Below are positions 1 to 8,644 of a DNA stretch of 64,000 bases, one piece after another. The stretch spans positions 27,790,427 to 27,854,426 of the forward strand of contig OX031065.1 in the NCBI GenBank assembly GCA_943736015.1, read 5' to 3'. Source of the DNA: Tridacna crocea (taxonomy: Eukaryota; Mollusca; Bivalvia; Cardiida; Cardiidae). Below the pieces are notes generated by a model that did not search any database, was not told the DNA's origin, and saw nothing but the letters and a program-made list of their open reading frames with translations. Position 1 is the first letter of the stretch. Each line of letters starts with the position of its first letter. A program made the position numbers and the translations under genes.

Positions 1-60
1 CATGCAGGCTGACCTGGGTCGATACTTTATTGCTATAGTTCAATTTTCTGCAAGTCCAAG
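1..60. repeat. Fragment of the short GATCAGACTGCA-type hairpin repeat
   Basis: The opening bases (GCAGGCTGACCTGGGTCGATAC) broken as GCAGGCTGACC then GGGTCGATAC recur near 1220-1262 and 33200-33225. This suggests the right half of a dispersed hairpin repeat cut off by the window edge. Confidence 0.35.
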
Positions 61-173
61 GACCAGTTTACCTCATGATTCAGTAGGTTATTACACAAAA
101 TGATCTTGATGGATCCAAGATCATGGATCATGTGATGGCTTGCTTAGTATCATCCGTCTTGCAAATGCATTCA

Positions 174-401
174 CGCTTTACCAAACGACAATATTTTTAT
201 TGGTCCAAATTGAAAGGATTTGCAGATGACAAAATAAATGCGACTAAAGAATTGTATTATTTGTTTAAAGAAGGGAAGAAAACATTGTGGGAAAAGGAGA
301 AAATGCTGGTTACCAGCATTAAAATTCTCCTTTTCCCACAATGTTTTCAAAGGGCTTCTTTCACAGAGGTGTTAAAATTTGGGATGGTGTGGTAAAGGAT
401 A
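174..401 (-). mobile_element. TTAA-A MITE copy 1
   Basis: The copy begins near CTTTACCAAACGAC and ends GGTGTGGTAAAGG. The central palindrome has arms of about 32 bp (AAAACATTGTGGGAAAAGG and its complement) around GCTGGTTACCAGC, but 6-8 extra bases (AAAATT) sit in the right arm. The flanking TTAA is degraded on both sides (ATTCACG at the left, ATAA at the right), so this is an old insertion. A 90 aa open frame crosses it and is an artefact of the element. Confidence 0.75.
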
Positions 402-565
402 AAGCCCCCTTTTGTCAGAGCATGACTCACATACTTTGCACATTGACACCTGCTGACAGCTATTCTTCATCTTGTAGCAGAGATCGTTAAAAAACATTGT
501 GGTAATAAGGAAAATTGAGTGAAATAGGCTCTCATATTTTTCCTCATCCCCAAACAATGCCATCT
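402..565. other. Unassigned stretch
   Basis: AT-rich sequence between two MITE copies. A 63 aa open frame on the minus strand has no recognisable domain. I see no RNA or regulatory signal. Confidence 0.3.
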
Positions 566-660
566 TTTCAAACTCTAAAGCAGAAACCTTTTAAAACTGT
601 TTGAAAATATTGTTTGAAAAGGAGGAAATGCTGGTACCAAGCATTTTCCGTACTTCACCA
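566..660 (+). mobile_element. Degenerate TTAA-A MITE core
   Basis: A decayed palindrome is visible: TTTGAAAATATTG, GGAGGAAATGCTGG, CCAAGCATTTTCC. Termini and TTAA flanks are not recognisable. Confidence 0.45.
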
Positions 661-1195
661 GTATTTAACCTGTTTCCAGACAAATTCCATCATTTGGACT
701 ATATTCACAAGAAAAGGGACAATGTGGGAATTCCATAAATCAATTAGATGACAACAGATCATTATCTGCCGCTAGATGGCATTCTGTAAATACTCATCTA
801 TCTAATATGAGCATCCTGGGTACAGAACCCAACCACTTTCCTGCACAACAACTGTTACTTTGAATTTCAAAACAAAATAAAGGTTTACTCAATAAAACGC
901 TACCTCGTGCAATTCACTCAGCTACGATCAGCAGTTTAGAGAAATCTGGTCTCATTTCTCCTCAAAAGTATTGATAAAGCTATTTTCAACATTGCTACTT
1001 TATAGAGCGTAATATTACAGTCAGCCTGCTTTCAGGGCTAAAGATGCATTATATAAGACGTAGAATCTTTGTAGAATATGACATGCGCAGAAAACAGACA
1101 ACAGATCAACAACAGTGCAGGTCAATTTAAGTTGACAGCTCAGAAACAATTGTATATCAATGTAGAATGATCACTTTTCATATAGAAAGTATCAT
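661..1195. other. Unassigned, mostly non-repetitive stretch
   Basis: No open frame above 60 aa and no recognised domain. A phrase like CAGCCTGCTTTCAGGGCT near 1021 resembles the GATCAGACTGCA hairpin family only weakly. Confidence 0.3.
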
Positions 1196-1202
1196 AAAAG
1201 CA

Positions 1203-1263
1203 AAAAGTGTCGATCCCGATCAGCCTGCATAATTCTCGGAGTCTGACCAGGGTCGACACATTG
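1203..1263. repeat. GATCAGACTGCA-type hairpin repeat
   Basis: TGTCGATCC at the left and GGGTCGACA at the right are complementary, enclosing GATCAGCCTGCA and GTCTGACCAGG. The same vocabulary recurs at least ten times in the window. Confidence 0.45.
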
Positions 1264-1381
1264 AAGTTTCCAAATGGTCCCTTTTTTGCGTGACAAGTCG
1301 CATTATGGAAACAGTAATCTTGATTTATGTTAAAAATCAATATTTAAAATGCATATTTACTATCAAACTTGTCTGCAATAA

Positions 1382-1602
1382 ATCTTTACCCCATTAGGCA
1401 TTTCTATGGTATCTCTTATTGACCCTAAATAACAGCAAGGATGAAGCTGTTTCTTATGCATATATGACACCTTTTGATAGCATAGAAAACATTGTGGCAA
1501 AAGGTGAAATTGCTCGTCACGAGCAATTTCACTTTTTGCCACAATGTTTTCCAAAGGCTCCTACAAGCAATGCGTAGAAATGAGTATCTATGGAGTAAAG
1601 GG
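1382..1602 (+). mobile_element. TTAA-B MITE copy 1
   Basis: TTAA-B is the sister family of TTAA-A. This copy runs from TCTTTACCCCATTAGGC to GGAGTAAAGGG, followed by TTAA at 1603-1606; the left TTAA is degraded. The central palindrome (about 1487-1552) is CATTGTGGCAAAAGGTG...GCTCGTCACGAGC... with its complement, about 31 bp per arm. Compared with TTAA-A, both arms carry matching changes. Confidence 0.82.
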
Positions 1603-1641
1603 TTAAATCTCTTTCCTAAACTAAATCAGTTAATCCTTTAA

Positions 1642-1868
1642 CCCTTTACCTGATATGCCAATTTGAGACTCTTCCGTTTCAGCAGCAAATAAAGATATGA
1701 TGTCAAAAATACGGACAAAATTAATGAGAATACAAATATCTGATTGAGTAGAAAACATCGCGGGAAAAGGAGAAATTGCTCGTTACGAGCAATTTCTCCT
1801 TTTCTCACAATGTTTTCAAAAGTTGTCTGTTGTCGATGCGTCAAAATGAGTATCTATGGAGTAAAGGG
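1642..1868 (+). mobile_element. TTAA-B MITE copy 2 (divergent subfamily)
   Basis: Complete element between TTAA at 1638-1641 and TTAA at 1869-1872, from CCCTTTACCTGATATG to GGAGTAAAGGG. The palindrome keeps the TTAA-B core GCTCGTTACGAGC but carries the TTAA-A outer arm (GGGAAAAGGAG), so it is a mosaic of the two families. The left internal region is unlike the other three TTAA-B copies. Confidence 0.85.
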
Positions 1869-1898
1869 TTAAAAGAGGCTCATAACTTGGAAAATTAA

Positions 1899-2105
1899 CT
1901 CCTTACCAAAATCAGGTGTTATAATAGCCCCAGAAAAAAATCCTGTTGAAAAATACTGGAAAAGAAGAAAATTCTGGAAACCAGTATTTTCTCTTTTTCA
2001 CACAATGTTTTATCTTTTCAGAGATAAATTTCATCATCTGAACCATATTTGCTTTGTCGTCTGCATCAGCTTTGAAATTATATAAGTTTAAAAGTTTTGT
2101 TGTCA
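1899..2105 (+). mobile_element. TTAA-A MITE copy, right end joined to next copy
   Basis: Starts after TTAA at 1895-1898 (CTCCTTACCAAAATC). The palindrome core reads CTGGAAACCAG. The right end (AAAAGTTTTGTTGTC) runs directly into CTCTTCACCAAACAA of the following inverted copy. Confidence 0.7.
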
Positions 2106-2106
2106 A

Positions 2107-2320
2107 CTCTTCACCAAACAACCAAACTGACGGATCCAAACTGAAGGCTTTTGCAGACGACAATTTAATGTGGCCAAAATGACAAGTTTTGTTCCCGATA
2201 CAGTAGAAAACCTTGTGGGAAAAGGAGAAAATGCTGGCTACCAGCATAACTATAATAATCCTTTCCCACCATGTTTTCAAAAACCTTCCTAATTTAAAAA
2301 TTAGTTTGTTTTGTAATGGG
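2107..2320 (-). mobile_element. TTAA-A MITE copy
   Basis: From CTCTTCACCAAACAACC to TTTGTAATGGG, then TTAA at 2321-2324. The palindrome core is GCTGGCTACCAGC with an insertion (AACTATAATAA) in the right arm. Two MITEs in opposite orientation create the 146 aa minus-strand open frame seen here, which is not a gene. Confidence 0.72.
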
Positions 2321-2362
2321 TTAACCCATTGAGGGCAGAGTAAACGTAACACACAGAGTGGA

Positions 2363-2427
2363 GATTGAAGATCAAAAATCAGACTGCATGCTTTGTGCAG
2401 TCTGATCTTGATTTACACTGGTATAAA
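2363..2427. repeat. GATCAGACTGCA-type hairpin repeat
   Basis: AAATCAGACTGCA and TGCAGTCTGATCTTGAT are complementary around a 7-base loop (TGCTTTG). This is the cleanest short hairpin of this dispersed family in the window. Confidence 0.6.
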
Positions 2428-2432
2428 AGGTA

Positions 2433-2776
2433 ACCCTTTGCAACACAATTCCAAGTTTCAACAATGCTGTTGAAGATGCCTGTCAAAAAAATTGTGGGAA
2501 AAGAAGAAAATGCTGATTACCAGCATTTTCTCCTTTTCCCATCATGTTTTCTAATCCAAAGTTTTAACAATGTCGTAGAAAATGCCTATTAAAAACATTG
2601 CGGGAAAAGAAGAAAATGCTGGTAAGAAAATGCTGGTTACCAGCATTTTCTCCTTTTCCCACCATGTTTTCTACCCTATCAAAGACATAATATTTCATCA
2701 TTTGAGCCAAATTTGAATTGTTGTCTGCAAATACTTTCAATTTGAACAAGTTTTAACTTTTGTTGTTTGGTAAAAG
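2433..2776 (+). mobile_element. Two overlapping TTAA-A MITE copies
   Basis: A 5' part (CCCTTTGCAACACAATTCC, palindrome at 2490-2552) is followed by a second copy beginning in mid-element near 2555 with its own palindrome at 2590-2672, ending GTTTGGTAAAAGAG. The second palindrome has a partial repeat of its left arm (GAAAATGCTGG twice), a likely slippage event. Confidence 0.65.
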
Positions 2777-2832
2777 AGTTCATGATTAAAGAGTTAGATT
2801 CACTGGATTATGAGGAAAGAATGGCTCTGTAA

Positions 2833-3056
2833 CTCTTTACCAGCTGAGGTAATTTTGGTCTGCTGAAATTGAAAGAATTTGCAGACGACAAATTAAAGAG
2901 TGGCTCAAAAGGTGGTAATCTTATCTGTTAGGAAAGAAAACACTGCGGAAAATTGTGAAAATGCTCATTATTGAGCATTTTCTCCTTTTTCCACAGTGTT
3001 TTCAATTGCCTTCAAACTCAGAGCCGTAAAAACCAGGGCTTACCTGGGAATGGGGT
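2833..3056 (-). mobile_element. TTAA-A MITE copy with altered palindrome core
   Basis: Runs from CTCTTTACCAGCTG to GGGAATGGGG. The usual core GCTGGTACCAGC is replaced by GCTCA-TTAT-TGAGC, yet the two arms still pair. Outer arms (GAAAACACTG / CAGTGTTTTC) also match each other while differing from consensus. Confidence 0.7.
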
Positions 3057-3170
3057 AAATACCTGCACAGTAAAAGAGTCTGCAATTTTCAGACATAATT
3101 CAATTTTTAGGAGCCATTTAGTTTATGATGGAACCTATAACATCAGCAATTCTACTTTCTTACATATACA

Positions 3171-3577
3171 CATCTTCGCATGCCAAGGCTGACGATTCAC
3201 TACGCTATTCTACCCTTGGCAGATTGAGCTTGATTTTTACATTTCCTCGATACGCTTTTTCATTGCATGCCGCCAGCTCTAACTGCAACAAATGAAATCG
3301 CTCGTAGCATTTTATCTTTGATTAAAAACAGAACAAGGTTGCTACCTTTCGAATAGAAGGTAAACATGGAAACCCAAGTGAATGTCTGCTTATCGCTTCA
3401 TGTGTATTCGTAAGTGGTTTGTAAAACGATATTTCATCGGCTTTTAGAAATATGATGTAAAGGCCCGGGGCTAATAACCAACATCCAATAGAGGGCGCAT
3501 CGCAGGAATCTGGAAATCGGGCTCAATCAGCCAAGGTAAGATCCACGTAGTGATCGTAACCTTGGCTCGCAAAGATG
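3171..3577. mobile_element. Mutator-like non-autonomous element with 9 bp target duplication
   Basis: The 407 bp segment is flanked by perfect 9 bp direct repeats ACATATACA at 3162-3170 and 3578-3586. Its ends form an inverted repeat of about 35-40 bp: CATCTTCGCATGCCAAGG at the left, and the complement of CCTTGGCTCGCAAAGATG at the right, continuing through ACGATTCACTACG / CGTAGTGATCG. A 9 bp duplication with long terminal inverted repeats is the hallmark of Mutator-like elements; Rehavkus and Merlin also make 8-9 bp. No transposase frame lies inside. I see no second copy in the window. Confidence 0.82.
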
Positions 3578-3635
3578 ACATATACAAGAATACATAATTA
3601 TGACCTGTGCTCTGGCAAAAGGAGGCTTAAGTTAA

Positions 3636-3853
3636 CTCTTTACACACAATTCCGACTTTTAACACCACTGTGAAAGAAGCCTTTTGAAAACACTGTGGAA
3701 AAAGGAGAAAATGCTGTTAACCAGCATTTTTATCCTTTTCCCAGAATGTTTTCTTCCCTTCCTAACACAAATTCCATTCTTTAGTCACATTTATTTTGTC
3801 ATCTACAAGTGCTTTCAATTTGGACCAGTCTAAAAATTTGTCGTTTGGAAGAG
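3636..3853 (+). mobile_element. Complete TTAA-A MITE (218 bp)
   Basis: Both flanks are TTAA (3632-3635, 3854-3857). The left end is CTCTTTACACACAATTCC and the right end GTCGTTTGGAAGAG (a small deletion relative to TTTGGTAAAGAG). The palindrome spans about 3685-3752 around GCTGTTAACCAGC. Confidence 0.85.
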
Positions 3854-3956
3854 TTAATTGATGCATGACAGCAGCAAGGGTTCACATACTTAGGGATCTG
3901 TAACAGCCACATCTTTTTAACAATCGGCCTCATCACTAGTCTTGGAAATACAGAAA

Positions 3957-5138
3957 CAAGAGGGCCATGATGGCCCTGTATCGCTCCACTGGCTAATAAG
4001 TAAAAACCCTTCAAACCAAACATTACAATATTTGGTTTCAAACTTGGGGACATACAAAATTTTTCCTATAAAATCCTTCATGAAAGTTGTGACCCCCGGC
4101 AAAGCCAATTTTGACCATAATGCTATAACTACTTGAATCCTGGTGGAAGTCTACAAGATAAAGCCCATACAAAATAATACAGGTCTAGAATGTGTGGTTA
4201 TTAACAAAAAGATTTTTGAAGTTTTCTCAATAAAAGACCCTGTAAAACATGAAACCCATGAGACAGGGCTAAATTTAGTAGTCCTACACTTTCTTATGGT
4301 TAGTAATAAGATGACTTAGAAAGTTTTCTACACAAAAGCCTAAATAAAACTTGTGACCCCTGGTGTGGGGACAAACTTGACCCAAAGGCTGTAATTTGGG
4401 CCCTCCTGGTAGAGGCCCAGTAGACAAAGTTACATGCAAAATTTGGGCTAGGCCTTATGACTAGGTACAAGTAGATTTTTTAAAAATTCCCAATATGAGC
4501 CCATGTTAAAATTGTGAGCCCAAGGACAGGGCCAAATTTAATCCCAGGGCTATAATTTGGGCACCTTTGGTAGACAACCACTTGATAAAGCTAGATGCAA
4601 AATTGAGTAGCCCTAGGCCTTATGGATTGATACGAGAAGATTTCTAAAGTTTTCCCTATATAAGCCCAAATAAAAATTGTGACCCCGGGGCCAGGCCAAA
4701 TTTGACCCGTGTGCTATCATTTGGGCACTCTTAGTAGACAATCACTTGATAAAGATACATGCCAAATTTGGTAGCCCTAGGTGACCCCCAGGGCGGAGCC
4801 AATTTTGACCCCTGGGCTATTATTTGAAGGAACTTGGTAGAGGTCCACTAGATAAAGCTAAATTTGGTAGCCCTAGGCCTTATGGTTAAAGAGAAGAAGA
4901 ATTTCAAAAATTTTCAATTTTTTTCAGTTTAGTTGCCATGGCAACCAGAGTTTTGGAAGGAACAAAATTCTTCCAAGGAATTCTGAAGAGGATCATGTCA
5001 GGATCATTTCTGTGAAGTTTCATCAAAATTGGATGGGTAGTTTCAGAGAAGAAGATGTTTTAAAAAAAAGTTAATGCATGGACACGACAGACAACGGGCC
5101 ATGACATAAGCCCGCTGGCCTTCAGCCAGTGGAGCTAA
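3957..5138 (+). mobile_element. HINE-like rolling-circle element 1
   Basis: Starts CAAGAGGGCCATGATGGCCC, with a 15-base palindrome in the head, and ends CAGTGGAGCTAA. The head motif GCTCCACTGGCT (3983-3994) is the exact complement of the tail motif AGCCAGTGGAGC, and a hairpin (CTGGC-CTTCA-GCCAG) lies just before the end. The interior holds degraded tandem units of about 165 bp recognised by 'CCCTAGGCCTTATGG' at about 4282, 4450, 4613 and 4875. The insertion lies between A and A. No helicase or Rep frame is present, so it is non-autonomous. Helentron-associated (HINE/pearl-like) is the best family guess. Confidence 0.72.
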
Positions 5139-5139
5139 A

Positions 5140-5420
5140 AAGCACAAAAACTTAACCATTGTTATGCTGAATAAAATCACACTCATTACTGTTTTGAAAT
5201 CAATGCACGAACACTTAAGAACTGGAGTGACAGTTGTTGTCAAATATTTCTTATGAAAAAGTGACTGGAAAATTCCAGTTTGAAAAAGACAAGTTGGGCA
5301 TGTAGACCAAGATCAGACTGTACGTATGTGCAGGCTGATCTTTGTCTGTGCAGGAATAATCAGGGATCAGCATGACTAGAGTTAAGCATTGCCTTTTAAA
5401 AGACTTTAAGTACAAAACCT
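5140..5420. other. Spacer with a GATCAGACTGCA-type hairpin remnant
   Basis: Around 5305-5365 lie CCAAGATCAGACTGTACG and GCAGGCTGATCTTTGTCTG, a decayed hairpin of the dispersed family. The rest is unassigned. Confidence 0.4.
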
Positions 5421-5859
5421 TAATGTCTCAGACAGCATGGTGGGAAAAGCAGCATTTTTTCACAAAAGTCATGTCTGCTTTCTTTGTAATTACCTTCAAA
5501 AAATTCATTCTTCTCGAAAACAACTGAACTCCTATCTCTGGATAAGAGGTTTGTCAGCATGGGCTTAGGAAACAAGAATTATTTTAACCCTTTATCAAAC
5601 AATCCCTGGTTTCTACGATCCTGAGATAGAAGCCATTTGAAAACATTGTGGGAAAAGGAGAAAACGCTGGTAACCAGTATTTTTTCTTTTTTCCACCTTG
5701 TTTTCTACCCTGCTGGAAACAAATAATGATATCCTTTTCTTGAGAAATGTAACTTTTAATTATAATAATGTACACGAGCTTTTGGCGGTAGAACCGCCTT
5801 CTTCTATAATGATCTTGTGATACAATGCTGCTTTTCCCACCATGCTGTCTGAGACATTA
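5421..5859. repeat. Perfect 36 bp inverted repeat at a distance
   Basis: Bases 5421-5456 (TAATGTCTCAGACAGC..., ending AGCAGCATT) are exactly complementary to 5824-5859. About 367 bp separate the arms. The inner part (GGTGGGAAAAGCAGCATT) resembles a shortened TTAA-A palindrome arm. Confidence 0.8.
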
Positions 5860-6010
5860 CTGCAGGCATTCTATCACAGGATCACACTAGAAGAAGGTGT
5901 TTGTACCGCTGAAAGCTGCTGGAAACAAATTTTGATTTTTGAGTTATGTTAATTTTGTTGTCTGCAAGTGCTTTTAATTTGGACTGTAAAATTTTTTAGT
6001 TTGGTAAAGG
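5588..6010 (+). mobile_element. TTAA-A MITE interrupted by a hairpin insertion
   Basis: The left end follows TTAA at 5584-5587 (CCCTTTATCAAACAATCCC); the right end is TTAGTTTGGTAAAGG at 6010. The phrase CTGCTGGAAACAAAT occurs at about 5709 and again at about 5917, bracketing the inserted 5777-5917 hairpin, so part of the element was duplicated at the insertion. Confidence 0.65.
5777..5917. repeat. Inserted hairpin with 46 bp arms
   Basis: AGCTTTTGGCGGTAGAACCG... (5777-5822) and the complement of 5872-5917 (...GTTTGTACCGCTGAAAGCT) pair with about 80% identity. The loop holds one arm of the 36 bp inverted repeat described above. A 15-base palindrome GGCGGTAGAACCGCC lies in the left arm. Confidence 0.65.
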
Positions 6011-6357
6011 TTTACAGCACTGAAAAAACCAGTTGACTATTTTCATTCCAGAAATAAAGTCACTAATAACAGCTTTTTCAAGGCTGCCATGGTCCACAGT
6101 GTCTTAGCCAAGCAGCTGGAGCAGACCAAGGATTAGAATACACACTTATTGTCTGATCTTACCCCTAAAAAATGAGCAAGTTTCATGAAAATCTAACCAC
6201 AAATGTAGACTTTATCATGAAACAAGAAAAAGACTAACAGACGGATGGCAGATGAATGTCATCGACATATTTTTGCTTTGCTGGCTTTCAGCGGGTAAAG
6301 TTGACAATAGGATACTTCTCCTTTTCCACATGTTTTTCGGTCTTATAAGGCCATCTT
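6011..6357. other. Unassigned stretch with fragmentary repeat words
   Basis: The phrase TGCTGGCTTTCAGCGGGTAAAG near 6280 (read as TGCTGGCTTTCAGCG then GGTAAAG) echoes the hairpin at 5900. An ACAGACGGATGGCAG phrase resembles HINE tails. Nothing is complete. Confidence 0.3.
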
Positions 6358-6361
6358 TTAA

Positions 6362-6582
6362 CCCTTTACCCCATTAGGCATTTCTATGGTATCTCTAATT
6401 GACCCTAAATAAGGGCAAGGATAAAGCTGTTTCTTATGTGTTTATGACACCTTTTGACAGGGTAGAAAACATTGTGGCAAAAGGTGAAATTGCTCGTCAC
6501 GAGCAATTTCACCATTTGTCACAATGTTTTCCAAAGGCTCCTACAAGCACTGCGTTGAAATGAGTATGTATGAAGTAATGGG
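6362..6582 (+). mobile_element. Complete TTAA-B MITE copy 3 (221 bp)
   Basis: Flanked by TTAA at 6358-6361 and 6583-6586. Ends are CCCTTTACCCCATTAGGC and GAAGTAATGGG. The palindrome spans 6466-6532 with core GCTCGTCACGAGC. Close to copy 1 along the whole length. Confidence 0.9.
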
Positions 6583-6690
6583 TTAAGACGCAAAACATAG
6601 TCATTTTTTGTACAGATTTTCTCAAATAAATTTCAAAACTTAAGCTGGTTCTTTGCTTCCTTAAAAGCAAAACCAAAATATATCTTAGTC

Positions 6691-6882
6691 CAGAGCTCCA
6701 GATAGAGGGAGTGATTTTGATTTCAAAATTTAAAATTTTAACTATTTTCCACTGAATCCTATGTTGTGGCTACTCATTAGAATTGTCTTGCCGACATGAT
6801 TCTAATGAGTACCCACAACATAGGGATTGAAAGAGGAATGATGGATTTTGAATACCAATACTCCCTCTTATCTGCCGATCTG
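6691..6882. mobile_element. hAT-like palindromic element, copy 1
   Basis: Left end CAGAGCTCCAGATAGAGGG and the complement of the right end CAGATCGGCAGATAAGAGGG form a terminal inverted repeat. The centre is a long palindrome (CCTATGTTGTGG...TACTCATTAGAAT and complement, 6752-6826). The 8-base flanks TCTTAGTC / TCTTGCTT match at five positions, compatible with an old hAT duplication. Two more copies lie at 17130 and 29176. Confidence 0.7.
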
Positions 6883-6929
6883 TCTTGCTTTTCCAGTACA
6901 GCTGTACTAAAGTTCTCTTCAGACATTTT

Positions 6930-7141
6930 TTAAATCTTTACCACATGACAAAATTGCACTTGTCCAAATTGAAAGCATCTGCAGACAACAATATGAATGT
7001 GAGTGAACAATTAATATTTGTTTTGGGAAAGACAGAATTTATTGTGGGAAAATGTAAGTTTCTAGCATTTCACCTATTTCTGATAATGTTTACATTTCAT
7101 TCCCAGGGCCGTTTTAAATCGACAATGTGTGGTAAAAGGTT
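6930..7141 (-). mobile_element. Degenerate TTAA-A MITE
   Basis: CTTTACCACATGACAAAATTG at the left (shown as CTTTACCACATGAC) to GTGTGGTAAAAGG at the right, then TTAA. The palindrome has decayed (TTTATTGTGGGAAAATG; CATTTCACC; ATAATGTTTAC) and no longer folds fully. A 127 aa plus-strand frame crosses it without a recognisable domain. Confidence 0.6.
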
Positions 7142-7394
7142 AAGACAACTTCATTTAGTTACAGAAGTTCAGAAAGCCAATAAAACTGTAAAACAACATT
7201 ACCGTGCCAAAGCCATGGCACAGTATTATCTTCTGCCATCAGGGTTGACAACTCTTGCCAATTTGTAATTGCTAAATGTAATTATTCTTCTTTTATGTAA
7301 GAACAAGCTTATAATAGGTGCAGATGCCCTCTATAGTTCAATCCCTGAAGTATAGGTAAGAGGCATATTTTTTGTGGGAATCTTGGAGTTAAAT
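7142..7394. other. Unassigned stretch
   Basis: No recognised repeat, apart from the trailing part of the 127 aa open frame up to 7268. No RNA gene seen. Confidence 0.3.
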
Positions 7395-7399
7395 ATTAT

Positions 7400-7460
7400 A
7401 AACACTTCACCACATGACAAAATCTAAGACTTGTTCAAATTGAAAGCATTTGCAGACAAC
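7400..7460 (-). mobile_element. Left-end fragment of a TTAA-A MITE
   Basis: CACTTCACCACATGACAAAA and TTGAAAGCATTTGCAGACAAC are the left terminus of a minus-orientation copy, truncated where the tandem array begins. Confidence 0.6.
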
Positions 7461-7920
7461 TTAACCCTTTATCACACAGCAAACTTTTAGACCTATCTGA
7501 CTTGTCCAAACTGAACCCTTTGTCACACAGCAAACTTTTAAACCTATCTGACTTGTCCAAACTGAAAGCATTTGCAGACTACTAAACCTTTATCACACAG
7601 CAAACTTTTAGACCTATCTGACTTGTCCAAACTGAAAGCATTTGCAGACTACTTAACCCTTTATCACACAGCAAACTTTTAAACCTATCTGACTTGTCCA
7701 AACTGAAAGCATTTGCAGACTACTTAACCCTTTACCACACAGCAAACTTTTAGACCTATCTGACTTGTCCAAACTTAACCCTTTATCACACAGCAAACTT
7801 TTAAACCTATCTGACTTGTCCAAACTGAAAGCATTTGCAGACTACTTAACCCTTTATCACACAGCAAACTTTTAGACCTATCTGACTTGTCCAAATTGAA
7901 AGCATTAATTTGCAGACTAC
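7461..7920 (-). repeat. Tandem array of MITE terminal fragments (51/71 bp units)
   Basis: Seven fragments begin at 7461, 7512, 7583, 7653, 7724, 7775 and 7846, with the full element following at 7921. Spacings are 51, 71, 70, 71, 51, 71 and 75 bp. The 71 bp unit is the last ~71 bases of a TTAA-A element including TTAACCCTTTATCACACAGC; the 51 bp unit lacks the 20 bases TGAAAGCATTTGCAGACTAC. The order 51-71-70-71 then 51-71-75 suggests a larger duplicated block. Confidence 0.9.
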
Positions 7921-8143
7921 TTAACCTTTACCACACACCAAACTTTTAGACCTATCTGAATTGAAAGCATTTTGCAGACAACAATGTCAAAGTGGCTCAA
8001 ATGGTGCAATTTTGCTTTGATAGGGTAGAAAACATTGTGGGAAAAGGAGAAAATCCTGGTTACCAGCATTTTCTCCTTTTCCCAGAATATTTTCCAAAGG
8101 CTTTTTCCACAGGGTTGTTAAAAGTCATCATTGTGTGGTAAAG
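7921..8143 (-). mobile_element. TTAA-A MITE ending the terminus array
   Basis: A nearly complete copy: CCTTTACCACACACCAAAC, palindrome at 8029-8096 (core TCCTGGTTACCAGC, one arm mismatch), right end GTGTGGTAAAGGA then TTAA at about 8144. Its left terminus is the last unit of the array. Confidence 0.78.
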
Positions 8144-8151
8144 GATTAACT

Positions 8152-8375
8152 CTTAACCAGCTTAAAAAAAATTCAGGCTGATTCAAACCAAAAGCACTTG
8201 CAGACGACAAAATAAATGTAGCTCAATTTAAAACTTGAAATTTGTTTCTAACATTGTAAAAAATATTGTGGGAAAGGGAGAAAATTCTGATTACCAGCAT
8301 TTTCTGCTTTTCCCTAAACGTTTTCCAAAAGCTTCTAACTCAGGGTTGTAAAAACCATGAATTGTTTGGTAATGG
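8152..8375 (-). mobile_element. TTAA-A MITE copy
   Basis: CTCTTAACCAGC to GTTTGGTAATGGG, then TTGA. Palindrome at about 8264-8330 (AATATTGTGGGAAAGGGAG / TCTGCTTTTCCCTAAACG) with several mismatches. Directly follows the previous copy. Confidence 0.65.
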
Positions 8376-8384
8376 GTTGATAAA

Positions 8385-8502
8385 ATTTAAATTTTCTAAG
8401 GTTAGAAAACGTTAAAGGTACAGGACCAGCATCTATTTCCACAATGTTTTGGAAAGTTTTTCTTTCTCAGACTTGTTTAAAGGTGATACTATGTGGTAAA
8501 CA
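8385..8502 (-). mobile_element. Degenerate TTAA-A fragment
   Basis: Contains ACCAGCATCTATTTCC, CACAATGTTTTGGAAAG and TATGTGGTAAAC. Only the right half is recognisable. Confidence 0.45.
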
Positions 8503-8579
8503 CATAACCCATCAACATACAGGATTTTTTGCTGATGATCAAACAACAAAAAGTTTAAAATTGTACAATTCAAAAACAT

Positions 8580-8644
8580 TTTAACCTGCTGAAATAATTT
8601 TGCCTTTTTCAGAACAGGAAGAAAACTTAGCGGGAAAAGGAGAA
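8580..8644 (-). mobile_element. TTAA-A MITE, left part split by HINE 2
   Basis: ACCTGCTGAAATAATTTTGCC ... AAACTTAGCGGGAAAAGGAGAA ends mid-palindrome at the HINE insertion point. The right part resumes at 10351 with AAACTAGAAACCAGCATTT. (Long strings shortened: the key words are GCGGGAAAAGGAGAA and ACCAGCATTT.). Confidence 0.7.

Noticed and set aside
1912..2352. 146 aa minus-strand open frame as a gene
   Set aside because: It lies across two opposed TTAA-A MITEs and translates their palindromes; the same peptide words recur in many other frames.
7461..7920. CRISPR array
   Set aside because: Units are contiguous MITE termini with no unique spacers, in a eukaryotic setting.
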